DNA from: JBDHWG01 sp039810085
Lineage (GTDB): Bacteria > Chloroflexota > Anaerolineae > Epilineales > JAHCIE01
Direction of reading: 5' to 3'
Length of the DNA: 64,000 nucleotides
NCBI GenBank assembly: GCA_039810085.1
Contig: JBDHWG010000003.1
Location: forward strand, 1-64,000
Made by a program: the position numbers and the translations under genes. The notes under the pieces were generated by a model that saw only the letters and a program-made list of their open reading frames with translations, was not told the origin of the DNA and ran no database searches. Below, piece by piece: positions 51,751-60,053 of the stretch. Every line of letters starts with the position of its first letter. The first letter of the stretch is position 1.

Positions 51751-51777
51751 AAAAGGGGCGCCTTCTGGGGGCGCCCC
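51751..51777 (-). terminator. Terminator of infC-rpmI-rplT
   Basis: On the minus strand GGGGCGCC pairs with GGCGCCCC around a short loop, followed by TTTTC. It lies 21 nt after the rplT stop and just before the methyltransferase start. Confidence 0.85.
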
Positions 51778-51797
51778 ATCGTCATACTGTCGCGTGA

Positions 51798-52166
51798 TTA
51801 CGCTTTCGCTGTCTGCACGGCGCCCTTGGCCGTCTCCACCAGACCCGCGAAGGTGGTGGGATCCTTGACCGCAAGGTCGGCCAATACCTTGCGGTCAAGG
51901 GTAATGCCCGAAATGCTGAGGCCGTGCATGAACTGGCTGTAGCTTAGGCCGCTGAGACGCGCGCCGGCATTGATGCGCTGGATCCATAGGCGGCGAAAGT
52001 CGCGCTTCTTGCGCTTGCGGTCGCGCGTGGCGTAATCCAGGGAGTGCAGCAGGGCTTCATTCGCCGTCTTGTAGAGGCGATGGCGGCCGCCGTACTGGCC
52101 CTTGGTCGCAGTAAGAACTTTGCGGTGTCGCGCGTGGGCGTGTGGCCCACCCTTCACTCGTGGCAC
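51798..52166 (-). CDS. rplT: 50S ribosomal protein L20
   Basis: A 122-residue basic protein: VPRVKGGPHAHARHRKVL at the N-terminus, RKRKKRDFRRLWIQRINAGAR and LSYSQFMHGLSISGI are family hallmarks. The start is a GTG with AGGAGG 4 nt upstream. L20 is needed early in 50S assembly and in several phyla also represses its own operon by binding the infC leader or rpmI region. Third gene of the infC-rpmI-rplT operon. Confidence 0.96.
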   Translation of the reverse strand: MPRVKGGPHAHARHRKVLTATKGQYGGRHRLYKTANEALLHSLDYATRDRKRKKRDFRRLWIQRINAGARLSGLSYSQFMHGLSISGITLDRKVLADLAVKDPTTFAGLVETAKGAVQTAKA

Positions 52167-52311
52167 TTTTACCTCCTGGCCGCCTTCTGCGGCATATGGC
52201 GTCGGCGGGTGTCCACGTACCCGCCTGACAGCCTGGCCCCTAACGATTTCGAAAGAGGCGCTGGGACGATGCCCAGACAATATCAATCCGACGAATTGCC
52301 TCGCTACAAGC

Positions 52312-52337
52312 CGATGGCCGCCTGCGGGCGGCCATCG
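52312..52337 (-). other. Hairpin between rpmI and rplT
   Basis: An 11-bp perfect stem (CGATGGCCGCC / GGCGGCCATCG) with a 4-nt loop, in the 192-nt spacer between rpmI and rplT. No U-tract. It could be a processing or translational-control element. Confidence 0.5.
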
Positions 52338-52358
52338 CACGCTGAGAAACTCTCGCGC

Positions 52359-52565
52359 TTAGGCCTTGAGGTACGGAGCGAGGCGGCGAATGCGCTTCTT
52401 AGCGCCGGGCGACGTGACTTCCAGGTACGTGTCAAACAGGTTCTTGACACGGCCAGGCTTCTGTCGGCGCAGGTGGCTCTTGCCGATCTTGGTGCGCAAG
52501 ATCTTGCCAGTGCCGGTGACTTTGAAGCGCTTCTGCGTACACTTATGGGTCTTAATCTTAGGCAC
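52359..52565 (-). CDS. rpmI: 50S ribosomal protein L35
   Basis: A 68-residue basic protein: PKIKTHKCTQKRFKVTGTGK at the N-terminus, RRQKPGRVKN, and the C-terminal RRLAPYLKA. Second gene of the infC-rpmI-rplT operon, with GGAGGAT upstream of the ATG. Confidence 0.95.
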   Translation of the reverse strand: MPKIKTHKCTQKRFKVTGTGKILRTKIGKSHLRRQKPGRVKNLFDTYLEVTSPGAKKRIRRLAPYLKA

Positions 52566-52685
52566 ACAATCCTCCGCTCACACGCATTCCCGACGCGCGG
52601 GAATAGAGATAACACCCAAGTGGGGTGATAATGGCTCGTCTATACCACAGTCAGATGCACCAGCGCGGGATGCTCTTACGCCGCT

Positions 52686-53279
52686 TTAGCGCGGAGCGGC
52701 CTCTTTCGGCTCACGGGCTTCCTTCGGCTCGCCGCGCGGCTCGCGCACTTCCTTGGCAGGCTTCTGGGCCGTGGGTGTCAGAAGCATGTGCATCGTCTTG
52801 CCTTCGATGTCCGGCATCTGCTCGATGGTGGCGATGTCGCTGAGCGCCTGGGCCACCTCGGCGAGCTGCTTGCGGGCCGGCTCGGCGGAAACGACCAGCT
52901 CGCGGCCGCGGAACTGGATCATCACTTTGACTTTTGCGCCATCCAGGAGCCACTGCCGGGCCTGCTTGACCTTGAAACCCTCGTGGTAGTCCGACGTCTT
53001 GGGCCGCAGCCGCAGCGTCTTGACTTCGATGACCTTCTGCTTCTTGCGGGCGTCTCGGTCGCGCTTGGCCTGCTCGAAGGCGTACTTCCCGTAATCGAGG
53101 ATTTTGCACACCGGCGGGACGGCGTTGGGCGCGACTTCGACAAGGTCGAGGCCCTTGTCCCGCGCCATCTGGATAGCCTCTCGGACGGGGAAGATACCCA
53201 GCTGCTTGCCGGTGTCATCGATCAAACGAACTTCTTTGACACGGATTTCCTCGTTGATCCGCTGACTTGTGGTGCTGAT
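52686..53279 (-). CDS. infC: Translation initiation factor IF-3 with a non-canonical ATC start
   Basis: A 197-residue IF-3 that checks start codons on the 30S subunit. The conserved N-terminus RINEEIRVKEVRLIDDTGKQ is present, but no ATG, GTG or TTG precedes it: an in-frame TGA lies two codons upstream of ATC at 53279-53277. That ATC follows AAAGGTG with 7-nt spacing and is the only workable start. AUU/AUC-type starts on infC are the known basis of IF-3 autoregulation. The C-terminal domain (VKVMIQFRGRELV) and a charged C-terminal extension of about 25 residues follow. First gene of infC-rpmI-rplT. Confidence 0.93.
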   Translation of the reverse strand: MSTTSQRINEEIRVKEVRLIDDTGKQLGIFPVREAIQMARDKGLDLVEVAPNAVPPVCKILDYGKYAFEQAKRDRDARKKQKVIEVKTLRLRPKTSDYHEGFKVKQARQWLLDGAKVKVMIQFRGRELVVSAEPARKQLAEVAQALSDIATIEQMPDIEGKTMHMLLTPTAQKPAKEVREPRGEPKEAREPKEAAPR

Positions 53280-53341
53280 AGACCTTCACCTTTCATAGAA
53301 AATCGGGCCGCCGCGCGGCGGGGCGCGGCCAACAGAGCGTA

Positions 53342-53370
53342 ATTTTACATGAACCTAGCCGCTACGTCAA
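53342..53370 (-). promoter_or_regulatory. Promoter of infC-rpmI-rplT
   Basis: On the minus strand TTGACG (53370-53365), 17 bp, TAAAAT (53347-53342). The leader of about 55 nt contains a GC-rich hairpin (GGCCGCGCCCCGCCGCGCGG region) before the ribosome binding site; it may be a ribosomal-protein leader. Confidence 0.82.
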
Positions 53371-53386
53371 GTTCACAGGCATTATG

Positions 53387-54520
53387 TTAGCGTGTGATGT
53401 GCATGGGCATGACGATGTGGGTGAACTCGCCGCCGCCGACCGGCTTGAACACGCCGGGGCTAGACGGCGTCCCCAGGTCGACGCTTACCTGCTGCGTGTC
53501 AATCACGCCCAGGGCGTCCTGGAGATACTTGGCGTTGAAGGCGATCTCGACCTGCTGCCCTTCGACCGAGGCGTCGAGCTGGGAGACGTTGTCGCCGTAC
53601 TCCGTCGAGACGGCGCTGACGCTGATCTGACCCAACTCGCCCGCCGCACCTGGATCGACCTTGAGGCGCACGATGTTAGCGCCGTCGCGGGCGAACAGCG
53701 CGGCGCGCTTGGCGGCGGCCAGGAAGGCGCGCGTGTCGATGGTCACGCGCGTGTTCGACGACTTGGGGATGATGGTGTTGTAGTCGGGGAAGTTGCCGTC
53801 GATGAGCTGGCTGACGAGGTCCACGTTCTGTAGATGGAAAAGCACCTGGTTGCGATTGCGGGCGATGTGGACAGTAATCGGCTCGTTCTGGTCGCCGGCG
53901 ATGCGCGCCAGCTCGGCCAGGGCACGGGCCGGGATGATGACGTTGAGCGCCTGGCTTGCCCCATCCTCCAGCGTCATGGAGCGGACGGAGAGGCGGAAGC
54001 CATCCGTCGCCGCGAGGGTGAGCTTGGTCGGCTCGAAGCGCGCCGCGACGCCCGTGAGAATGGGCCGCGACTCGTCGACGGCGGCCGCGAACGTGACCTG
54101 GTTGATCATCTGGCGTAGCGACTCTGGCGAGAACTCCATGCCCGCGTCGTCGTCCACCGTCGGCACCGTCGGGTAGTCGGCGGCGTCGATGCCCTTGATG
54201 TGAGCCTCATCGCGCAGGCACTTCAGGTTCAACGTTTTGTTGCGCTCGTTGTAGTCCATCGCAACCTGATCCGGCGGCAGCGACTTGACGAGATCCGTCA
54301 GGAGACGCGCCGGCACCGTCGTCGCCCCCTCTTCGTCCACCCGCGCCCCGATCCAGCAATTGATGCCGATCTCAAGGTTTGTCGCCGAGAGCTTGAGGCG
54401 TCCTTTGTCAGTGGCAATCAAAACGTTGGACAGGATAGGCAGAGTGCTGCGGGACGGCACAGCGCGGCTCACGATGTCGAGGCCGCGCGCCAGATGCTCT
54501 TGCTTGCAGGTTACGCGCAT
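53387..54520 (-). CDS. dnaN: DNA polymerase III beta subunit (sliding clamp)
   Basis: A 377-residue clamp of three similar domains. The N-terminal pattern MRVTCKQEHLARGLDIVSRAV ... STLPILSNVLI, the central TGVAARFEPTKLTLAATDGFRL and the C-terminal FNAKYLQDAL and MPMHITR are typical. The ATG at 54520 has GGAGG 7 nt ahead. dnaA is not beside it, and no DnaA-box cluster was seen, so this is not an origin region. Confidence 0.95.
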   Translation of the reverse strand: MRVTCKQEHLARGLDIVSRAVPSRSTLPILSNVLIATDKGRLKLSATNLEIGINCWIGARVDEEGATTVPARLLTDLVKSLPPDQVAMDYNERNKTLNLKCLRDEAHIKGIDAADYPTVPTVDDDAGMEFSPESLRQMINQVTFAAAVDESRPILTGVAARFEPTKLTLAATDGFRLSVRSMTLEDGASQALNVIIPARALAELARIAGDQNEPITVHIARNRNQVLFHLQNVDLVSQLIDGNFPDYNTIIPKSSNTRVTIDTRAFLAAAKRAALFARDGANIVRLKVDPGAAGELGQISVSAVSTEYGDNVSQLDASVEGQQVEIAFNAKYLQDALGVIDTQQVSVDLGTPSSPGVFKPVGGGEFTHIVMPMHITR

Positions 54521-54587
54521 GGTCAACCTCCAGGGCCACCGGCGCGGCCCTGCTTTATACTACAACAATTAGTCTCTTGGTTGGCTA

Positions 54588-54617
54588 AGTATACACGAAG
54601 GGGGGGTGAGTATGCAA
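54588..54617 (-). promoter_or_regulatory. Promoter of dnaN
   Basis: On the minus strand TTGCAT (54617-54612), 18 bp, TATACT (54593-54588), followed by a leader of about 60 nt. Confidence 0.65.
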
Positions 54618-54633
54618 GACGATGGGGAGGTTT

Positions 54634-54960
54634 CTAGCCCTCGTCCTCATCGGTGTTTTCTTCGACGGCGGCAAGAATGTCGCGCGCCCGGTCGGCCAGC
54701 ACAGCCGGAACGAGGATGTCCACGCGCGCCAGCGGGCCGATGATGAGGCCGTAGGCTGCGCCGAGGGTCTCGCGCCGCTTCCACGACGGGATGCCCTCGA
54801 CCTCCAGCCGTCCCGACACGACGTCCGCCTCGAACTGATTGGCTGCGGTATACACGAGCACCGGCTCCGGGCTGGGGCCTTGACCGCCGCGCGCCAGGGA
54901 GATGCTCAGCGCGCCCAGGACATCACGCCACGGGAGGGGGAAAAATGCGCTATCCGTCAT
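54634..54960 (-). CDS. DUF2007-like small protein
   Basis: A 108-residue protein from the ATG at 54960. The segment VYTAANQFEADVVSGRLEVEGIP followed by VDILVPAVLADRARDIL matches the DUF2007 (putative signal-transducing, ferredoxin-like) pattern, in which a short domain recognises or delivers residues between subunits. The C-terminus is acidic (EENTDEDEG). Function unknown. It lies in a minus-strand run with a phosphotransferase upstream. Confidence 0.72.
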   Translation of the reverse strand: MTDSAFFPLPWRDVLGALSISLARGGQGPSPEPVLVYTAANQFEADVVSGRLEVEGIPSWKRRETLGAAYGLIIGPLARVDILVPAVLADRARDILAAVEENTDEDEG

Positions 54961-55026
54961 CTCAACACTCTCTAGAGTCCACGTCATTGATGGGATTATA
55001 GACTGACGCGCGCGAGATGTCAACGC

Positions 55027-55815
55027 TTACGCTGATTCGGTCAGCAATACCGCTAGCTCCCGACGGTGGGCGCGCATCCACGCCAGGTCGCGCAGCATGG
55101 CCTCACCGTGGCCCTCGCGCCACAACTTCTCGAACACCGGCACGCCGGCCATCGCCCACGCCGCCAGTGTGCCGTAATGCACCGCCTGCCGCCACTCGAT
55201 GACCGCCGTCAACCCGCGTCGGTCGTCCAGTCCATAAGCGTCACAGAAAAGGTTGATCCGGCGGGCACGCTCGTCGAGCGGGCCGTAGCTGTCGTCCGGG
55301 TACAGAGGGACAAAGCGCCATAGCGCGTAAGCTACGTCCCAGATGCGGCGGCCCGGCGCGGCGAAGTCCCAGTCGATAAACGCGACAGGCTTCCCGTCGG
55401 CGACAACCGTATTCCACGGCGCAATGTCGTTGTGGCAGATGACTTCGACGGCGGCCGGCGCGCCCACGCCAGCGCGCCACGTCGCAGCGGGCGCGGAGCG
55501 GAAGCTGGCCGTGGCGTCATGGCAGCGATGCAGGAGGACGGCGACCGCGGCAAGGGTGTCGTCACAGCGGTAGCCCGTCAGCGACGGCGGGATGGTTTCG
55601 CCCTGGACGAAGGTGAGCATCTCGCGCCCCCGCCCGTCGAAGCCTAGCACACGCGGCGCACCGTCGAAGCCTACAGATTCCAGGTGGCGCAGCAGCGCGT
55701 GTACGGCCGGTGTCCAGTAGCCCGGCATGCGCCGCACCGTGTCCCCGACGCGCACGACAACGGACGTGTTGGCTTCGGTCAGCGGGACTTCCTCGTCCTC
55801 CAGCGGAACAGACAT
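55027..55815 (-). CDS. APH-family phosphotransferase
   Basis: A 262-residue kinase-fold protein of the aminoglycoside/choline phosphotransferase type. The catalytic loop is CHNDIAPWNTV (Asp base and Asn metal ligand) and the DFG-equivalent is FIDWDFAAPG. VLGFDGRGREMLTFVQGE supplies the hinge region. Many such proteins phosphorylate small metabolites such as homoserine, choline or fructosamine, so antibiotic resistance should not be assumed. It is followed closely by an alpha/beta hydrolase gene upstream (12 nt gap), probably one transcript. Confidence 0.88.
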   Translation of the reverse strand: MSVPLEDEEVPLTEANTSVVVRVGDTVRRMPGYWTPAVHALLRHLESVGFDGAPRVLGFDGRGREMLTFVQGETIPPSLTGYRCDDTLAAVAVLLHRCHDATASFRSAPAATWRAGVGAPAAVEVICHNDIAPWNTVVADGKPVAFIDWDFAAPGRRIWDVAYALWRFVPLYPDDSYGPLDERARRINLFCDAYGLDDRRGLTAVIEWRQAVHYGTLAAWAMAGVPVFEKLWREGHGEAMLRDLAWMRAHRRELAVLLTESA

Positions 55816-55826
55816 GGTAGCTCAGA

Positions 55827-56798
55827 TTACGCTTGGGGCAGCTCGGCCAGGAAGTGCCGCACAGCACGCATAAACTCGGCCGGACACTCTTCCTGGGGCA
55901 GATGGCCGCAGTTGGGCAGCATGACCAGGCGCGCGTTGGGCATCTCATTGGCGACGCGCACGCTCTGCTCCGGGCGGATGATGCGGTCGTCGTCGCCCGT
56001 GATGACAAGGGTCGGCGTGGTCACCTGGTTGAGATGCAGCTTGCCAAGGGACTGGTTGGCCACCGTAATTTCCCACAGTGCGCGGTCCCAGTTCTCCGCC
56101 TGGAGCGGCAGCGTATAGCCCGTCCAAACATGCTCGGCGATCTGCTGGGGGTCGTGCCAGGCGGCGCGGGCAAAGTCGAGGCCGCTGCGCTCGATAGGGC
56201 GCACAAGCAGCGGCCCGAGGTGGCGCATCTGGGGTGTCGTGAACAGCCAGCGCAGGGGCGTCGGGACGCGGAACATGCCGTAGACGGCGGGCGCGACGAG
56301 GACGAGCGCCTGGACGCGGTTGGGGTACATCGCCGCCGCGAGGACGGCCAGCGCGCCGCCGGCCGAGTTGCCGACGAGAACGGCCTTCTCGACGCCCAGG
56401 GTGTCCATGAGGCGGACGAGCAGCTTCGCCTGCTGCCGCACGCCGTAGGGGCTAGCGCCGCGCCACTCGCCGGGCATTGGGCGGCTGGTGAGGCCGAAGC
56501 CAGGGCGGTCGTAGGCGATGACCGTGCCTAGCTCTGCCAGCGGCGACATCACATCGCGCCACGAGAAGCCGCTGGCGGCGAAGCCGTGCAGTAGCATGAA
56601 CACCGGCTCGCCTTTGCCCTGCTGCTTGATGTAGACGCGGATGCCGTCCACATCGACGAAGTGACCGTCGGGGTCGGCGAGGCTGTCGGCGACTGAAACG
56701 CCTTCAAGTGGCGGAACCGGCACGAGAAACGGCCCCGCCAGCGCCGCTGCCGCCACAACCCCCGCCCCAATCCACGCCGCCTTGCGAATTCGTCCCAT
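55827..56798 (-). CDS. Membrane-anchored alpha/beta hydrolase
   Basis: A 323-residue hydrolase from the ATG at 56798 (GGGAGAGG upstream). A hydrophobic N-terminal anchor (about 8-28) leads to the fold: LLHGFAASGFSW oxyanion site, YDRPGFGLTSRP, nucleophile Ser in VGNSAGG, an Asp in ITGDDDRI and the His in PNCGHLPQEE. It resembles epoxide hydrolase/haloperoxidase-type enzymes. Substrate unknown. Confidence 0.87.
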   Translation of the reverse strand: MGRIRKAAWIGAGVVAAAALAGPFLVPVPPLEGVSVADSLADPDGHFVDVDGIRVYIKQQGKGEPVFMLLHGFAASGFSWRDVMSPLAELGTVIAYDRPGFGLTSRPMPGEWRGASPYGVRQQAKLLVRLMDTLGVEKAVLVGNSAGGALAVLAAAMYPNRVQALVLVAPAVYGMFRVPTPLRWLFTTPQMRHLGPLLVRPIERSGLDFARAAWHDPQQIAEHVWTGYTLPLQAENWDRALWEITVANQSLGKLHLNQVTTPTLVITGDDDRIIRPEQSVRVANEMPNARLVMLPNCGHLPQEECPAEFMRAVRHFLAELPQA

Positions 56799-56856
56799 GA
56801 CGTATGCCTCTCCCCGTTGTAACACTCAATGAAGACTCAGCCCGCGCGGCTCTCCT

Positions 56857-56976
56857 GTCATTGCGAGGAGGACGACAGGACGACGAAGCAATCTCTCGGC
56901 AGGCGAAAGGTGCGCTCAATGCGTCCTAGAGCGTCCCTTACAAGGGCGGGGATTGCTTCGCTCCACTCGCAATGAC
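56857..56976. repeat. CATTGCGAG-type inverted repeat, copy 2
   Basis: A 120-nt element with the same outer arms (GTCATTGCGAGGAGGACGA ... CTCGCAATGAC) as 130-250 and a different middle. It borders the McrBC genes on one side. Confidence 0.85.
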
Positions 56977-56999
56977 GGGTTGGCCGTGTTCTACTAATA

Positions 57000-58169
57000 T
57001 TACCCAACCAGCCCCTGCACCGTATGGGTCAATGCTCGGCACGTGGCGGGGAACGCCTCGGGGGACGCCCCCAGGTCTATGCCTAGCGCGTGCAGCGCCA
57101 CGCCCGTCTGCCTCACAATTAAGGGCGCCACCGATGTGGCTGTGGGAAAGACCAGGCCGCCGACCGGCGCGCCCAGGGCGTGGCAGTAGGTGGAAAGCTG
57201 GTACAGGTCGTCCGGCTGCGGCGGGCCGGGTAGCTTATACTTGGTATCCAGCACGAGGCGCACCTTGCCCTCGCGCCACACAACCAGGTCGGGCCGCAGC
57301 GGCACATCGCCCGCCTCGTCCAGCGGCAATAGCGGCTGAACCGTCACGCGCAGATCAGCGCGGGTCAAGTCCTCTTGCACGAGCGCCGCTACGAACTCCT
57401 CGAACAGCCGCGCCAGGTCCAGACGGAACGCCGGGAACGGGTGCGGCCCGGCCTCAAACGAAGGGGCGCAGCCCATCACGACCCAGCGCGCTAGGACGAA
57501 TGCCGGACGAGCGTCAGCAGTCTGCCGCGTGAAATGCACGCGCTCGAAAGCAGCTATCGGATGCGTCCTATCAGCCACCTCGCCCATCTCGGCGACCACG
57601 CGCTCCAGACGCGCCCGTGCATGCAACGGGACGTTGAGGCCAAGCAGCAACCGCGCCGCCTGTTTGAGAAGCTGATTCAGCGGCGTATCCATGCTCCACG
57701 CGCTTCGTCGGGTAATCGGCAGGTGGCGGCGCGCGAGCGACTGGCGCAGCGTTGGCGCGAGCAGGAGCTTGCCCCGCACGAAAGGCGACTCCTCGGTCAC
57801 GTCCACCGGCTCGCGGACGCCGCCCTGTGCCAGCAATTCGTCCAGTGCGCGGGCATACAGGTCGGCCACACCGTTCAGAATCGGCTCGCCCTCGGCAAAG
57901 GTCGCCGCCTCTGCCGTCGTCCGCAGTTCTCCAGCGACGCGAGCCAGCATGGCGAAGACATTCGCCAGGGGAACCTTCGGGCGCACCACTACCTGTCGCG
58001 TGGGCAGAACGATGTGGCCGACGAGGGTGCGGGCAGTGAGGGTATATTGCCCCGCCACCCAACCCGGTGTAACGTCGGCCAGGTCCGAGGCGCTCAGCAC
58101 AGCCACCTCATCCGGTGTCAGGACCACAGCCTCACGCCGCTCGCCCTCGACGAGAACGATGTCAGCCAT
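57000..58169 (-). CDS. mcrC: McrC-like nuclease subunit of a type IV restriction system
   Basis: A 389-residue McrC protein. The N-terminal domain binds the McrB hexamer (VVVRPKVPLANVFAML, PLNQLLKQAARLLL); the C-terminal PD-(D/E)xK nuclease is VVWREGKVRLVLDTKYK with D308 and K310, and an upstream Asp in LRPDLVV. It cuts DNA when McrB has bound modified cytosine sites; the recognised modification is not known here. It overlaps mcrB by 8 nt. Confidence 0.9.
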   Translation of the reverse strand: MADIVLVEGERREAVVLTPDEVAVLSASDLADVTPGWVAGQYTLTARTLVGHIVLPTRQVVVRPKVPLANVFAMLARVAGELRTTAEAATFAEGEPILNGVADLYARALDELLAQGGVREPVDVTEESPFVRGKLLLAPTLRQSLARRHLPITRRSAWSMDTPLNQLLKQAARLLLGLNVPLHARARLERVVAEMGEVADRTHPIAAFERVHFTRQTADARPAFVLARWVVMGCAPSFEAGPHPFPAFRLDLARLFEEFVAALVQEDLTRADLRVTVQPLLPLDEAGDVPLRPDLVVWREGKVRLVLDTKYKLPGPPQPDDLYQLSTYCHALGAPVGGLVFPTATSVAPLIVRQTGVALHALGIDLGASPEAFPATCRALTHTVQGLVG

Positions 58170-59817
58170 GGCTGTCCTCTAGTGGAGCGCCCCCGGCAAG
58201 GAACCGCGCGGCGATGCGGTCGTAGGCGTCGAGCGCGGCGGGGCGGACGTAGAACAGCTCGACCAACGTCGGGCGGATGGCATAGCGCCAGGCGCGCTCG
58301 ACGGCGTCGGCGTCCAGGTCAGGGCGCAGGAAGTACGAGTGGCCGATGTGGAAGTCGGGCGAGATGCCGTCGTCGCTGAGGCGGCGGTTGAGCGCCGCCA
58401 GGAAGTCGGCCGCCCAGACCGGAGCGGGCGGGTGCGCCGCCAGATAGCGCCGCAGCAACTCGACATCCGACGTGAACGGCACGAAGGCGAAGCGCCGCCG
58501 CAGCGCATGGTCCAGGACGGCGACGGCGCGGTCGGCGCTGTTCATCGTCCCAATGAGGAGCAGGTTGGGCGGGACGACAAGCTGCCCGCTGGAGTAGGGC
58601 AGCGCAATCGGCCGCCCGCGATACTCCAGGCCGTAGAGAAGCTCGCCGAAGACGTGGGGCAGGTTGGCGCGGTTGATCTCGTCCACGACGAGCACGGTGT
58701 AGCCATCGGAGCGCGCCGCCTCGCGGCACAGCCGCGTGAACAGGCCCGGCTGGACGGTGTACATCATGTCGCCGCCCGGCGAGACCTGCGGGCGGATCCC
58801 CTCGATGAACTCTTCGTAGCTGTAAGCCGGGTGAAACTGAACCAGGTGGACGCGGCCCTTCGGCGCCGCTAGCAGCCGCGCCAGAATCTGCGCGACGTGG
58901 GTCTTGCCGGCGCCGGGTGGGCCGTGGAAGATGACCTGCCGCCGTTCCAGAGTCAGGTCGCGCAGCGCGGCCAACCGCTCGACGGGCAGCCACGCCTCTT
59001 CGGCGGCGCTTTCCAGCGTCATCGGCGAGCTTTCGACAACAGGCAGGGCTTCTTCAACCGGCCACTCTGGAGTAGTTTCTACCGCCAGCGCCACGCTTTC
59101 ACCGTAAGGGGCGCTTTCTTCGCTCAGGGTCAGCGGTGGTGGGAGCGAGTCGGTCTCGGTGGCGAGGTCCCACGCGCGGAGCGTGTCCGCGCCGACACCG
59201 ACGACGACGAAGCGCATGAGGTGGTCAATCTGGAACAGGTCGAGATCAGGGTGGAGCCGCACCAGGTCCAGGTACGCCGATTGAATCGCCAGGTAGCGCG
59301 TGCTCGGCGAGTCCGAGCGCTGCCAGCGGTTCAGGCCTAGGGCGCGCAGCCCCGCTTCGGTGCGGTTGTTCCACAGCGGGTTGCGCTCAGGGTCGAGGGC
59401 CTGGAACAGCGGGCTGTAGAAGCTCTTGCCGAGACCTGGCTGGTGCAACGGCGAAGACGGCAGCAAGACGGCATCGACGCGGGCGGCAAGGTCAACGTCC
59501 CCGTCCAGCAGGGTTTGCAGCGCCAGGCGCAGGCGGCCCGGCGCCGTCTCTATAGCACGGTAAAGGAGGGGAACAGCAACGACCTGCTTGTAGTACGCCG
59601 TCAGGGCGCGGACAAGCTCAGCGTCTGATGCGCGTTCCAGGAAGTCGGTGTTGAAAAAGGCCGCTCGCACAGCCTCGACCCGCTCTCGCGCGCGCAGTGT
59701 CCAGCCGCTCAGATTCGCGCCCTGCTCGAAGTACTCTTCGACGAGGGCCAGCAGTTGGTCATCGGTCAAGCGGGTCGACAGGGCCATGCGAGAGTTCCTA
59801 CTTGAGAACGTTTCCAT
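58162..59817 (-). CDS. mcrB: McrB-like AAA+ NTPase of a type IV restriction system
   Basis: A 551-residue motor subunit. The C-terminal half is the McrB AAA+ domain: Walker A GPPGAGKT (residues 299-306), QFHPAYSYEEFIEGIRP, Walker B VLVVDEINRA and sensor 1 LIGTMNSADR, the McrB signature. The N-terminal 270 residues carry no recognised DNA-binding domain (VRLHPDLDLFQIDHLMRF near residue 200) and may set a new specificity. The start at 59817 fits a leaderless mRNA: TAGAAT ends 6 nt upstream. An alternative ATG at 59787 has AGGAA ahead of it. Confidence 0.9.
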   Translation of the reverse strand: METFSSRNSRMALSTRLTDDQLLALVEEYFEQGANLSGWTLRARERVEAVRAAFFNTDFLERASDAELVRALTAYYKQVVAVPLLYRAIETAPGRLRLALQTLLDGDVDLAARVDAVLLPSSPLHQPGLGKSFYSPLFQALDPERNPLWNNRTEAGLRALGLNRWQRSDSPSTRYLAIQSAYLDLVRLHPDLDLFQIDHLMRFVVVGVGADTLRAWDLATETDSLPPPLTLSEESAPYGESVALAVETTPEWPVEEALPVVESSPMTLESAAEEAWLPVERLAALRDLTLERRQVIFHGPPGAGKTHVAQILARLLAAPKGRVHLVQFHPAYSYEEFIEGIRPQVSPGGDMMYTVQPGLFTRLCREAARSDGYTVLVVDEINRANLPHVFGELLYGLEYRGRPIALPYSSGQLVVPPNLLLIGTMNSADRAVAVLDHALRRRFAFVPFTSDVELLRRYLAAHPPAPVWAADFLAALNRRLSDDGISPDFHIGHSYFLRPDLDADAVERAWRYAIRPTLVELFYVRPAALDAYDRIAARFLAGGAPLEDSHG

Positions 59818-59823
59818 GCCATG

Positions 59824-59852
59824 ATTCTAGCACGCCTGTTTCGAAGACTCAA
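59824..59852 (-). promoter_or_regulatory. Promoter of mcrBC
   Basis: On the minus strand TTGAGT (59852-59847), 17 bp, TAGAAT (59829-59824). The predicted start nearly coincides with the ATG at 59817. Confidence 0.7.
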
Positions 59853-59928
59853 ACCGCCGGTCGACTCAGGTTGTCGTTGACGACTTCAATAACCTGTGTC
59901 GCCGCCGATAGTTTCGGAGGGGGAAGGA

Positions 59929-60005
59929 GAACGCCAAGGCGCAAAGACGCAAAGTCGCCAACAGACTGAAGATTTATTTCTCCTTGCGTCCTTGCGCCAT
60001 TGCGT
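59929..60005. repeat. GCAGAG-type hairpin repeat, copy 4 (CGCAAAG variant)
   Basis: AACGCCAAGGCGCAAAG and a second GACGCAAAG face CTCCTTGCGTCCTTGCG and CATTGCGTT. Same overall design as 7348-7422. It lies between mcrBC and the next gene. Confidence 0.8.
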
Positions 60006-60053
60006 TGCCAGGTTATTTTCAAAGGAGAGACTGGAAGTCACCACTACATTTCG

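Noticed and set aside
53387..54633. Replication origin near dnaN
   Set aside because: dnaA, gyrB and recF are absent and no DnaA-box cluster was found; the neighbours are translation genes.
55027..55815. Aminoglycoside resistance gene
   Set aside because: The kinase fold is shared by many metabolic phosphotransferases; nothing points to an antibiotic substrate.
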